Source of the DNA: an uncultured Collinsella sp. | GTDB taxonomy: Bacteria > Actinomycetota > Coriobacteriia > Coriobacteriales > Coriobacteriaceae | Length of the DNA: 64,000 nt | Reading direction: 5' to 3' | NCBI GenBank assembly: GCA_900541685.1 | Contig: UQKM01000003.1 | Span: forward strand, 62,001-126,000 | Shown here: piece after piece, positions 53,624 to 62,106 of the stretch | Position numbering within the stretch: position 1 is the first letter of the stretch | Layout: each line of letters opens with the position of its first letter | Program-made: the position numbers and the translations under genes | The notes under the pieces: model-generated | What the model saw: the letters and a program-made list of their open reading frames with translations, nothing else | Told to the model about the DNA's origin: nothing | Databases searched by the model: none

Positions 53624-54148
53624 ATGGCTTTTAACACGAAGGTCGATGTGGCCGATACCGAGCTCGAAGCGAATGAGGCCGTCGTCGATACCGGAGACGT
53701 GACGCTCGAGGACGAGGCGCTCGTCGAGGCCGAGTCCGATGCGGACGAGGACAACGAGGAGATGGACGAGGAGGCGGACGAGTCCGAGGACTCGCTGACC
53801 TATTCCAACGGCGTGATCGAGAAGATCGTCGCCATGGCCACCCGCGAGGTGCCGCACGTTCTGGGCATGAAGGGCAACCTCATGCACTTTGTGCAGGAGC
53901 AGTTTGGTGCCGAGAACCTGACCAAGGGCGTGACGGTCGAGGTCACCGACGACAACCGCGTGGTCGTCAACATCTCGGTCATCATCGAGTACGGCGCCTA
54001 TGCGCCTGCGATCTTTGACGACGTTAAGGCGCGTGTCACCGAGCGTCTGGCCGCGATGACCGGCCTTGAGGTGGCGGGCGTCAACCTGCGCATCGAGGAT
54101 GTCATCACCCCCGAGGAGTACGAGCACCGCACCAGCCAGCACGAGTAA
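53624..54148 (+). CDS. Asp23/Gls24 family envelope-stress protein
   Basis: This 174-residue protein has a very acidic N-terminal extension (EDNEEMDEEADESED) and then the Asp23 domain: YSNGVIEKIVAMATREVPHV, VTVEVTDDNRVVVNISVIIEYG and TGLEVAGVNLRIEDV. Asp23 forms membrane-attached assemblies through AmaP and responds to alkaline or cell-wall stress. GGAGGAACC precedes the ATG. A subtype A hairpin begins on the last base of its TAA. Confidence 0.9.
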   Translation: MAFNTKVDVADTELEANEAVVDTGDVTLEDEALVEAESDADEDNEEMDEEADESEDSLTYSNGVIEKIVAMATREVPHVLGMKGNLMHFVQEQFGAENLTKGVTVEVTDDNRVVVNISVIIEYGAYAPAIFDDVKARVTERLAAMTGLEVAGVNLRIEDVITPEEYEHRTSQHE

Positions 54149-54199
54149 CCTACCAAAAAGGGACAGGTTTGTTTTGGCAGGTTTTATCTGCGTAAACGT
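54148..54199 (+). repeat. Hairpin repeat, GGGACAGG family, subtype A copy 6
   Basis: ACCTACCAAAA (54148-54158) pairs with TTTTGGCAGGT (54172-54182) with one mismatch. It is followed by TTTATCTGCGTAAACG. The stem overlaps the Asp23 stop. Confidence 0.85.
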
Positions 54200-54200
54200 C

Positions 54201-54243
54201 AAACGGCCGGTCGCGCATGCAAAAGCGCGGCCGGCCGTTTTCT
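54201..54243 (+). terminator. Terminator of the Asp23 operon
   Basis: AACGGCCGGTCGCGC pairs with GCGCGGCCGGCCGTT with one mismatch, followed by TTCT. It comes directly after the repeat tail, as at 1516-1596. Confidence 0.8.
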
Positions 54244-54355
54244 ATATGCCCTCGATGCGGTCATACCGCTCGTCTAACTAAGGGTTGCAATCTTCGCGTT
54301 CCGCGTTACCCTAATGGGCGCATTGTTTCCAAATTGTTAACGAGGGGTTGCCGTA

Positions 54356-55378
54356 ATGGCCGACGAACACGAGACCGAAAGCAAGGCATGGGCGATTGAA
54401 GCCGCTGCGGCAGAGGCGGCGTCGCGTGCCGCCGAGGAGGTACATCGTCCTCCGGTGGTGCCGATGGAGCGCGTTGTCGGTCGCGAGGATATCGAACGTG
54501 GCGAGCGCGCCGGCCGCAAGCGCAGCCAGGAGCCAGGCTTTCCGCGCTTTTTTGCCGAGCTCAATCTGGGCCTGATTCTCACGGCGTTCGCCATCGTGGC
54601 CTTTAAAACCCCCAATCACTTTGCCTTCGGCGGCACCTCGGGCGTGTCGGTCATTCTTTCCACGCTGTTCCCGACCCTGCCCGTCGGCGTCTTTATGTGG
54701 ATTATCAACGCGGTCCTGGTCGTTCTGGGCTTTATCTTTTTGGAGCGCAAGGCGATTCTGTGGAGCGTCTTCGCTTCGTTTGCGCTTTCGGCCTACGTCT
54801 CGCTGTTTGAGCTCTTCATTCCGACGGATGTTTCGATGACGGGTGATATGTGGCTCGACCTGTGCTTTGCCGTCATCTTGCCGGCGCTCGGCAGCGCTAT
54901 TGTCTTTGATATCGGCGCCTCGACGGGTGGCACGGACATTCTTGCCATGATCCTCAAACGCCGCACCACGCTCGAGATTGGCCGCGCGCTGCTGCTGGTC
55001 GATATCGGCATCGTAACCATCGCGGCTTTCCTGTATGGCCCGCGCGTTGGCCTGTACTGCGTGCTTGGCCTGTTTGCCAAGACGCTCGTGGTCGATAAGG
55101 CTATCGAGAGCATTCACCTTCGTAAGGTCTGCACGATCATTTGCGCCGAACCGCGAAAAGTCGAGGAGTTTATTGTCAAGCATCTCAACCGCACGGCAAC
55201 GATCAGCCGTGGCTACGGCGCCTTCTCGGGCAAGTGCGTCACGGTGATTATGAGCGTGCTGAGCCGTCGCGAGGCAGTGCAGCTGCGCCGCTATACCCGC
55301 GAGATTGACCCTGGCGCCTTCATCACCATCGTCGATAGCTCCGAAATCGTCGGCAAGGGCTTCCGCGGCACGAACTAG
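54356..55378 (+). CDS. YitT-family membrane protein (DUF161/DUF2179)
   Basis: This 340-residue protein has a charged N-terminal 65 residues, then about five or six helices with the family segments PNHFAFGGTSGVSVIL and DIGASTGGTDILAMI. A C-terminal soluble DUF2179 domain follows (CTIICAEPRKVEEFIVKHL; GAFITIVDSSEIVGKGF). Function is not established for the family. CGAGGGGTTG precedes the ATG. Confidence 0.87.
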   Translation: MADEHETESKAWAIEAAAAEAASRAAEEVHRPPVVPMERVVGREDIERGERAGRKRSQEPGFPRFFAELNLGLILTAFAIVAFKTPNHFAFGGTSGVSVILSTLFPTLPVGVFMWIINAVLVVLGFIFLERKAILWSVFASFALSAYVSLFELFIPTDVSMTGDMWLDLCFAVILPALGSAIVFDIGASTGGTDILAMILKRRTTLEIGRALLLVDIGIVTIAAFLYGPRVGLYCVLGLFAKTLVVDKAIESIHLRKVCTIICAEPRKVEEFIVKHLNRTATISRGYGAFSGKCVTVIMSVLSRREAVQLRRYTREIDPGAFITIVDSSEIVGKGFRGTN

Positions 55379-55528
55379 CCCTGGTGCGCGCTTCGAATCA
55401 TTGAATAAAGCCACCTGCGTTGCAAATCGGCCATCTTGGAGTATTTGTCCCCACATTGGGCGATAATGTTGCCAAAGACATCGTTTGCGATCCAGGTGAT
55501 TCGCTCTAGATACGAAGGGATGATTTCG

Positions 55529-56890
55529 ATGTTCTGTTCGCAGTGTGGCGCCCCCATGGGCGATAACGACAAGTTCTGTGGCGCGTGCGGCGCTCCTAAT
55601 GCCGGTGCTGCAACCCCTGCTCCTCAGGGGCAGTCTCAGCCTCAGCAGTTTGTTCCTCAGCCTAACGTGAACGTGCCCAAGGGCTGTGTAGCTCAGGCGT
55701 TTGAAGACATGACCAAGACGCCGGGCGTGCTGCAGCGCGTGTGCCAGATTGCCTTTTTGCCGGCGCTCATCTGTGTCGTGTCGGTGCTCGTGCTCTTCAT
55801 TCCCGTTATCGGCGGTATCGCGGCTGCCTTCGGCTTTTTGGCTGCCTGTGTGGCAAGCGCGTGCGGTTCTGGCTTTGGCATCGAATGGGGTCGCGACCTG
55901 TCGCTCAAGGTCGATGACGGCATGGATCGTCCGTTGATGCGTTCCACGTCGTTTGGCCTTGGCGTCTTTTCGGGCGTTATTTCGAGCGTGCTCAAGGTTA
56001 TCGCGGCTATTCCCGTTATTGGTGTAGCGCTTTCGCTGGTGGAGAGCGTGGTAATTGGTGCCGCGGGTGCGTACTCTTATTACGGCTCCTATGCGCTTGA
56101 GGCCGCTCTATTTGGCTCGCTGGGCCTGTTTGTTCTGGCTATGATTGCCACGGCGGTCCTGGGTGTCTTCTTTACTATGTTCGCCGACATCGCCGTGATG
56201 CACTTTGCGGTGACCGGTCGCGTCGAGAGCGCGTTTTCGCTCGATAAGGTCTGGGCGGCCTTTAAGAACAATAAGACCAAGCTGTTCTGCGCATCGTTCC
56301 TTCCCGAGTTTTTGACGGGTCTGGTCGCCAACGTTATCACATGGATCCTGACGCTCGTCTTTGGCACCATTGCCTCTGTCGGTATGTATAGCTACTACTA
56401 CCGTCCTACGGCTATTGAGGCGCTTGTTACCGGCGGTGGCATTACGCTCGTATTGTTCTTGGTGCTGACGGCGTTTGTCACGGTATTCCTTACGGTCTTT
56501 GGCAACATGCTCAAGCATCGTGCCGTTGGCTATTGGGTGGCGCGCTACGCAAGCGAGTGGGCCGACGAGGACAAGGACGACGTCCTGACCTTTGTGCTGC
56601 CGTTTGAGAAGAAGTCTGCTCCTTCGGGTTACAGCGCTCCGGATGCTTCGCCGGCACCTGCGCCCGAGCCCGAGCCCGCGCCCGAGTCTGCGCCTGAGCC
56701 TGCACCCGAGCCGGCGCCTGTGCCTGAGCCGGCACCCGCACCTGCGCCTGCAACGTCGCCCGCGCCGAGTTCTGCTCCCGAGCAGGAGTGCCCGCCTGTT
56801 GGCGAACCTGCTGAGCAGACTGCGCCGGCGTTGGGCGATAAGGGCGATCAGGCAGCGACCGATCAGCCCGAAGAAGACCAGGCCGAATAG
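55529..56890 (+). CDS. Zinc-ribbon membrane protein with DUF4013-like core
   Basis: This 453-residue protein starts with a zinc ribbon, MFCSQCGAPMGDNDKFCGACG (four Cys), and a Pro/Gln-rich linker. A core of about six helices resembles DUF4013 (EDMTKTPGVLQRVC then long hydrophobic segments). The C-terminal 80 residues are Pro/Ala/Glu-rich with PAPEPEP-type repeats, probably disordered. The start at 55529 follows AAGGGATG; an in-frame extension upstream is unsupported. Function is unknown. The next two genes also encode small membrane proteins, one with the same ribbon. Confidence 0.75.
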   Translation: MFCSQCGAPMGDNDKFCGACGAPNAGAATPAPQGQSQPQQFVPQPNVNVPKGCVAQAFEDMTKTPGVLQRVCQIAFLPALICVVSVLVLFIPVIGGIAAAFGFLAACVASACGSGFGIEWGRDLSLKVDDGMDRPLMRSTSFGLGVFSGVISSVLKVIAAIPVIGVALSLVESVVIGAAGAYSYYGSYALEAALFGSLGLFVLAMIATAVLGVFFTMFADIAVMHFAVTGRVESAFSLDKVWAAFKNNKTKLFCASFLPEFLTGLVANVITWILTLVFGTIASVGMYSYYYRPTAIEALVTGGGITLVLFLVLTAFVTVFLTVFGNMLKHRAVGYWVARYASEWADEDKDDVLTFVLPFEKKSAPSGYSAPDASPAPAPEPEPAPESAPEPAPEPAPVPEPAPAPAPATSPAPSSAPEQECPPVGEPAEQTAPALGDKGDQAATDQPEEDQAE

Positions 56891-57059
56891 CTTGAGGGGG
56901 GCTGCGGTCCAGAGTGCCTAAGGCCATGGTCCGTTTTAGCCGATGCCGCCGGGTTGGTTGCCTTCATTTTGGTAATCGACCCGGCGTGATTGAAGGTATC
57001 CCGTTGGGATGCGGCATGTGAGACCAAAGACGCATGTCGTCTTATGGGAAGGAGGATCT

Positions 57060-57641
57060 ATGTTTTGCGAAAAGTGCGGAGCACCCGTTTTGGATGATGC
57101 AAAGTTTTGTCCTGCTTGCGGCGAGCCCGTCAACGCTACGTCGGCTGCCGCGTCTGAGCCTCAGCCGGTACAGATTCAGCCCGCCCCGGCACCTCAGCCT
57201 GCGCCTCAGGGCGCACCCACACCGCCACCCATGCCCGGTGCGGTTGAGCTCGATCGTAACTTTGGCATGATACTGCTGCTCGCTATTGTCACGTGCGGCA
57301 TCTACGGCATCTATGCGTACTACAAAATATCTGAGGATGTCGCAACTATGTGCTCGGGCGACGGGGACGATATGCCCAACTACCTGATTGCAATCCTGCT
57401 GTCGTTCATTACCTGCGGCATCTATGGCCTGTGGTGGACATACCGTTTCGGCAATCGCATCCAGGCCAACGGTCCTCGCTATGGTCTTACCATTGCCGAG
57501 AGCGGCACGACGCTTCTGTTGTGGCAGCTGATCGGCGCCTTGCTGTGCGGCATCGGACCGATTATTGGTTTCTATCTGATCGTCAAGAACGTCAACGCGA
57601 TGGCGGCTGCCTACACTGCGCAGGTTACGGCACGTGCGTAG
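57060..57641 (+). CDS. Zinc-ribbon membrane protein with DUF4234-like domain
   Basis: This 193-residue protein has an N-terminal ribbon MFCEKCGAPV then FCPACGEP. A Pro-rich linker and two close repeats of ITCGIYG (VTCGIYGIYAYYKISEDV; ITCGIYGLWWTYRFGNRI) follow, typical of DUF4234, plus a last helix pair. GGAAGGAGG precedes the ATG at 57060. Function is unknown. It overlaps the DUF2752 gene by 8 bp. Confidence 0.78.
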   Translation: MFCEKCGAPVLDDAKFCPACGEPVNATSAAASEPQPVQIQPAPAPQPAPQGAPTPPPMPGAVELDRNFGMILLLAIVTCGIYGIYAYYKISEDVATMCSGDGDDMPNYLIAILLSFITCGIYGLWWTYRFGNRIQANGPRYGLTIAESGTTLLLWQLIGALLCGIGPIIGFYLIVKNVNAMAAAYTAQVTARA

Positions 57642-58128
57642 CAACTCGGATTCACAAGCACGGTCCAAGACAAGGGGCGCGGCGGGGCTATTCCGCCGCG
57701 CCCTTTTGTTCGCCGCTATCTTGGCGCTGTCGTGCCTTGTGCTGTATGTGACGGGCATCGGCTGCCCGTTTAGGGCGCTTACGGGCATTCCGTGCCCGGG
57801 CTGCGGCATGACGCGCGCGTGGCTCGCGGCGTTTGGGCTCGATTGGCGTGCCGCGCTTGCGTATCATCCGCTGTTTTGGATGGTTCCCCCTATGTTTGCG
57901 CTGGCGTGCGCCAGGGACTATGTCACAACTTCGCGCACCCGAAAGACAATCGATGCGGCGCTGGTCGCAATATGCTTGCTGCTGGTTGCGGTGTGGGCAA
58001 TCCGCCTGGTCAACCCCGCAGACGCCGGCCTGCTTTTTGGGGGCCATGTTCCTGTGGGGGTTCCTGCCGATATCATTTATCTCGAGCAGCCACGCTGGCT
58101 CATCATCCTTCGCTCTTACCTGTCGTGA
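57634..58128 (+). CDS. DUF2752 membrane protein
   Basis: This 164-residue protein has about three helices and the DUF2752 core GIGCPFRALTGIPCPGCGMTRAW, with cysteines that may be redox- or metal-active. HPLFWMVPPMFAL follows. The GTG at 57634 lies inside the end of the preceding gene, so the two are translationally coupled. A strong terminator follows. Confidence 0.82.
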   Translation: MRSNSDSQARSKTRGAAGLFRRALLFAAILALSCLVLYVTGIGCPFRALTGIPCPGCGMTRAWLAAFGLDWRAALAYHPLFWMVPPMFALACARDYVTTSRTRKTIDAALVAICLLLVAVWAIRLVNPADAGLLFGGHVPVGVPADIIYLEQPRWLIILRSYLS

Positions 58129-58160
58129 CGGAGGATACGTTGGAAAAGCGGTCGACACAT

Positions 58161-58202
58161 AAGCGGGGGCGAACGTTGAGATAACGTTCGCCCCCGCTTT
58201 GC
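58161..58202. terminator. Bidirectional terminator
   Basis: AAGCGGGGGCGAACGTT (58161-58177) pairs perfectly with AACGTTCGCCCCCGCTT (58183-58199) around GAGAT, with TTT after. It lies between convergent genes. Confidence 0.88.
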
Positions 58203-58234
58203 TCTAGCCAGGTTGTTACGGGTGGGCGTGACGG

Positions 58235-59698
58235 CTACTCGTCGCGCTTCTCCTCGTGGCGAGCAGCGGCACGGGCATCGTGAATGCCCTTGATGGCGGC
58301 ATGGCGGGCGGTGCGGGCGTCGTGCACGGCGTCGCGGGCCTCGGCGGCCGTTGCCTTGGCAGAGCGCAGCTTGGCCGCCAGGTCGGGATTGGTCTCGGCA
58401 ACTGCGGCGATCGTGGGGCCGTCGAGCTCTTCTTGCGTGGGCTCGGCCAAAAAGTCGATGGCATACTGAGCGGCTACCATGGAGCCCTTGGCGAGTACGC
58501 TCTCGTCGATCTTGTAGAAGCAGGAGTGCTGGGCATAGGTGGCGCCAATCTGGGGGTTGCGCGTGCCAACAAAGGCGAGCACGCCCGGCACACGGCGCAG
58601 GTACTCCGAGAAGTCCTCGCCCGAAAGCGTGCCGCGGTAATGGCCCTCGCCCGCGGGGCCCAGGCACTTGAGCACAGCTTGGCGGCAGCGCTCGCTCGAG
58701 GCGGCATCGTTTTCGACCTTGTAGTTGGCGATGGTGTAGTCGGTGAGTTCGGCCTCGGCGCCCAGGGCCGCCGCAGTGTGCTCCACGATGCGGCGCATAA
58801 GCTCGGGCATCTCCTCATGCGTCTTGTCACCATAGGTGCGCACCGTGCCGGCGAGGTATGCCGTGCCGGCGATAACGTTGCGCGCGGTGCCGCCGTGCAG
58901 TTCGCCGACGGTGATGACGGCGGGTTCGTAGGGGCTAATCTCGCGCGAGACGATGGTCTGCAGGGCGTTGACGATTTCGGCGGCAACCATAACGGCGTCG
59001 TGGCCGCGCTGGGGCATGGCGCCATGGCACGAGGTGCCGCGGACGTCGATGCGGAACCAGTCGGTGTTTGCCATGCGCGGACCGGGCTCGCAGCTCACGG
59101 TGCCGGCATCGACCTCGCTCCAGATGTGCGCGGCATAGGCACCGTCGACGCCATCGAGTACGCCCGTGCCGATCATGAGCTTGGCACCCTGGCCGTTTTC
59201 CTCGCTGGGCTGGAAAACGATGCGAATCTCGCCGTGGATGTCATCGGTCATGTGGCGCAGAATCTGCAACGTGCCGAGCATCATGGCGATATGGCAGTCG
59301 TGGCCGCAGGCGTGCATGCAGCCCTCGTTGACGCTGGCGAACTCCTCGCCGGTCTGCTCGGTGACGGGCAGGGCGTCGATGTCGGCGCGCAGCAGGATAC
59401 GGCGGCGCGGCGTGCCGTCCTCGCGGTAGGCATCGGGCGCGGTGCCGCGGAGTGTCGCCACCAGGCCCGTCTTGAGTGGACGCTCGTAGGGGATATTCAT
59501 GGCGTCGAGCTGGTTGGCGATGTCGGAAGTCGTGCGCTCCTCGGCAAGGCTCAGCTCCGGGTGCTTATGGAAGTGCCGGCGCTGCTTGATGATGTAGGGT
59601 TCAAACTCGGCGGCGATATCATGGATGGCCGCGGTGACGTCGTCTGCCGCGCGAACCTCGGTTGCTGCCATAATCTGCTGTGCCTTGGTTTTCGTCAT
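58235..59698 (-). CDS. M20-family amidohydrolase
   Basis: This 487-residue metalloenzyme belongs to the M20D type, which deacylates amino-acid derivatives such as N-acyl or indole-acetyl conjugates. Metal ligands are visible in MHACGHDCHIAM, QPSEENGQGAK, AHIWSEV and, near the end, YAQHSCFYKIDE. RHFHKHPELS is the family start motif. A C-terminal extension of about 50 residues is Ala/Arg-rich and helical (AAKLRSAKATAAEARDAV), beyond the usual length. AAGGAG precedes the ATG at 59698. It is divergent from a second amidohydrolase. Confidence 0.9.
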   Translation of the reverse strand: MTKTKAQQIMAATEVRAADDVTAAIHDIAAEFEPYIIKQRRHFHKHPELSLAEERTTSDIANQLDAMNIPYERPLKTGLVATLRGTAPDAYREDGTPRRRILLRADIDALPVTEQTGEEFASVNEGCMHACGHDCHIAMMLGTLQILRHMTDDIHGEIRIVFQPSEENGQGAKLMIGTGVLDGVDGAYAAHIWSEVDAGTVSCEPGPRMANTDWFRIDVRGTSCHGAMPQRGHDAVMVAAEIVNALQTIVSREISPYEPAVITVGELHGGTARNVIAGTAYLAGTVRTYGDKTHEEMPELMRRIVEHTAAALGAEAELTDYTIANYKVENDAASSERCRQAVLKCLGPAGEGHYRGTLSGEDFSEYLRRVPGVLAFVGTRNPQIGATYAQHSCFYKIDESVLAKGSMVAAQYAIDFLAEPTQEELDGPTIAAVAETNPDLAAKLRSAKATAAEARDAVHDARTARHAAIKGIHDARAAARHEEKRDE

Positions 59699-59866
59699 GG
59701 TCGATTTGCTCCTTGCTGGGTTGATCGCAAAATCGTACAGGCTCTCTCCAGTATGCCACCTGCCGCTAGGGCTGGTAAAGTTGCCGTTTGCCGCTTGGAG
59801 TTTTGTTGCAAGGGCGGGGGAGTGCACTCGGGGGTGTTGAATTTCCTGCCAGAGATGGGGATGCCC

Positions 59867-61504
59867 ATGCAACATATCGATCGGATTATCCGCTCCAAGA
59901 ACGTTTTTACCGCGCAAGACGGTATCGATACCGCCCGCGAGCTGGCGATTGCCATTGCGGGCGATCGCATCGTCGCAGTCGGTGCGCCCGATGACGTGAT
60001 TGACGCCGCACCTGCCGCCACGCCGGTGGTCGATTACGGCGAGCAGTTTGTCTGCCCCGGTTTCCACGATGCGCACCTGCATTTCTTCCATACCTCGGTT
60101 GGCTCCTCACCGTATATGCTCATGGATATGGGCACGTCCGAGGCGGCGCTGGTGCAGGACGCGCTCAAGTTTTCCCAGGACCTGCCCGACGACGCCTGGG
60201 TCGTGACGCAGGGCTGGCGCGATTACCGCTGGGATCCGCCCGAGCACCCTACCAAGGCCTCCCTCGATGCGGCATTTCCTGATCGTCCCTGCGTTATGTA
60301 CTCGGGCGACGGGCACACGCTGTGGCTCAACAGCCGCGCGCTCGAAGCACTCGGCGTGACGCGCGACAGCGAGCCGCCGGCGGGTGGCAGCTACGACAAG
60401 GATGCAAATGGCGAGCTCACGGGTATCGCTCACGAGGCTGCGGCCATGCAGCTGCTGCCGCGCTGTCTTGAGTGGCTGGGCGAGGATCGCATCGCGAGCG
60501 CGTATGCCGACCAAATGAAACGCATGGCCGAGCAGGGTATTACCTCGATTTGCGACATGTCGCTCATGCCCATGCCGGGCTGTGACTTTATTCGCGACGA
60601 TGTTTACGACAAGCTGCAGGCCTCCGGCAAGCTGGGAATCCGCGCCCATTTGTTTCCCACGCTGTTGGATGACCAATCGCGCTTGGAAGAGCTCCAGACC
60701 CGCTACGCGAACAATGCGCTGCTCTCGGCGCCAGGCTTTAAACAGTTCTTCGACGGCGTGTCGAGCGAGCATACTGCATACCTCACTGAGCCCTATACCA
60801 ACCCGCGCTTCCCGGGCGACCAGGGCCGTCTGACGGTTCCTGTCGAGCGCATGCGCAAGTTGGTTCTGGCGGCAGCCGAGCGCGGCCACACCGTGCGCAT
60901 CCACGTTATCGGCGACGGCGCCATCCATGCCGCACTCGATATCTTTGAGGAGGCGGCAGAGCTCTACGGTTTGCCCCCGCACGGCCATAATACGCTTGAG
61001 CATTTGGAGAATCTGCTGCCCGAGGACATCGATCGTCTGCGCAAGCTCAACGTCATTGCCTCGAGCCAGCCTTGCCACATCACGCTCGACCCGGGTGGCC
61101 CGGAGCGCGACCTGGGCCTGGAACGCAGCCGCATCATGTGGCCGTTCGCAACTTATCAGCAGCGCGGTATCCGTCAAGCTTTCGGTACCGACAGCCCCAT
61201 CACGGCCGTTACCAGCATGAACGTGCTCTACACGGCTATCACGCGCCAAGATCCCCGCAGCCACTGGCCCGAGGGCGGCTGGCTGCCGAGCGAGCGTATC
61301 GACGCGGCAACGGCCCTGCGCAACTACACGCTTGGCAGCGCGTACGCAGCGGGCGACGAGCAAAAACTCGGCAGCCTAGAGCCCGGCAAATACGCCGACC
61401 TGGTAGTCCTGGACCAAAACCCGCTCGCCATCGACCCCCAAGAGCTGCAAGCCACCAAGGTTCAGGCCACCTACCTGGCGGGCAACTTAATCTACGAGCG
61501 CTAA
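59867..61504 (+). CDS. YtcJ-type amidohydrolase
   Basis: This 545-residue protein is of the amidohydrolase-3 (YtcJ-like) group. Motifs: GFHDAHLHFFH (metal His pair), DGHTLWLNSRALEALGV, TSICDMSLMPM, RIHVIGDGAIHAALD, SSQPCHITLD and FGTDSPIT (final Asp), ending with LGSLEPGKYADLVVLDQNP. Substrate is unknown. I favour the ATG at 59867, with GGGG 6 bp upstream; ATGs at 59855 and 59861 are alternatives. An open frame continues far upstream but overlaps the divergent M20 gene and is not credible. Confidence 0.87.
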   Translation: MQHIDRIIRSKNVFTAQDGIDTARELAIAIAGDRIVAVGAPDDVIDAAPAATPVVDYGEQFVCPGFHDAHLHFFHTSVGSSPYMLMDMGTSEAALVQDALKFSQDLPDDAWVVTQGWRDYRWDPPEHPTKASLDAAFPDRPCVMYSGDGHTLWLNSRALEALGVTRDSEPPAGGSYDKDANGELTGIAHEAAAMQLLPRCLEWLGEDRIASAYADQMKRMAEQGITSICDMSLMPMPGCDFIRDDVYDKLQASGKLGIRAHLFPTLLDDQSRLEELQTRYANNALLSAPGFKQFFDGVSSEHTAYLTEPYTNPRFPGDQGRLTVPVERMRKLVLAAAERGHTVRIHVIGDGAIHAALDIFEEAAELYGLPPHGHNTLEHLENLLPEDIDRLRKLNVIASSQPCHITLDPGGPERDLGLERSRIMWPFATYQQRGIRQAFGTDSPITAVTSMNVLYTAITRQDPRSHWPEGGWLPSERIDAATALRNYTLGSAYAAGDEQKLGSLEPGKYADLVVLDQNPLAIDPQELQATKVQATYLAGNLIYER

Positions 61505-62106
61505 TATTCATGCCGTACCGTTAAACGCGGCTCGGGCAGCCTATTCTGGGATGGCGCTCGAGCTGCGTTTGTTTGCCTATGGGGTCCGTTAGGAGCGCCC
61601 CCGCTCTGCTTGATTTGGGCGCGGGGCGGAGGCGCCGCTGCCCCGCGCTCAATTTGGACGTCAGTAATGCTGTCTCTTGGTGTTTTGAATACTTCCCATT
61701 GCAGATTGCATAAAAAGGTTGGATTGATTTTTCTGGTCCTGATGTACCCCCGCCTGGGCCGTGCAAAAAACGGAGTATTCAGCACCGCAAGCCCCGCCGG
61801 TGCCGCTACAGTCAGGTAACATCGCGGAGCTCGACGTTATTTTGCGGTCCGGTGTGGCGCGAAGCATGCCTTTTTGTCCTGACGGGGTTTGTCTGCCGAC
61901 TCAAATCGCCGGTCGAAGGCATCCTTGGGACCAATATGGTTTGTCCGGCGCGTATGCAGCCGTCCTGGCCTGCTGAAAACTCCCAAAAATGCACGCTGCT
62001 CCCCAGGGGACCCGTGCGAGCGGCGAAAACCATGCCCAAGTCGCTGTCCGCATCGCCATTTTGCTGCACTGACTTTTCTGAATACCGGGCCCGAGATTGG
62101 TCAACC
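61505..62106. other. Intergenic region without a supported gene
   Basis: About 600 bp between convergent genes. It holds a GC-rich hairpin (GCGCGGGGC at 61619, GCCCCGCGC at 61640) and the wide inverted repeat at 61760-61995. Short open frames on both strands lack ribosome sites. Confidence 0.5.
61760..61995. repeat. Wide inverted repeat with degenerate A/T tract
   Basis: The left arm CGTGCA-AAAAA-CGGAGT-A-TTCAGC and the right arm, read in reverse complement, CGTGCA-TTTTT-GGGAGT-T-TTCAGC share CGTGCA, GGAGT and TTCAGC. The spacer is 188 bp. It may be two opposed copies of one motif. Confidence 0.45.

Noticed and set aside
58256..59866. Upstream in-frame extension of the YtcJ-type amidohydrolase
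   Set aside because: It runs antisense through the whole M20 gene. The amidohydrolase motif set begins only after 59867.
61501..61785. Minus-strand frame of 94 codons between convergent genes
   Set aside because: No ribosome site, no conserved features, proline-rich low-complexity product.
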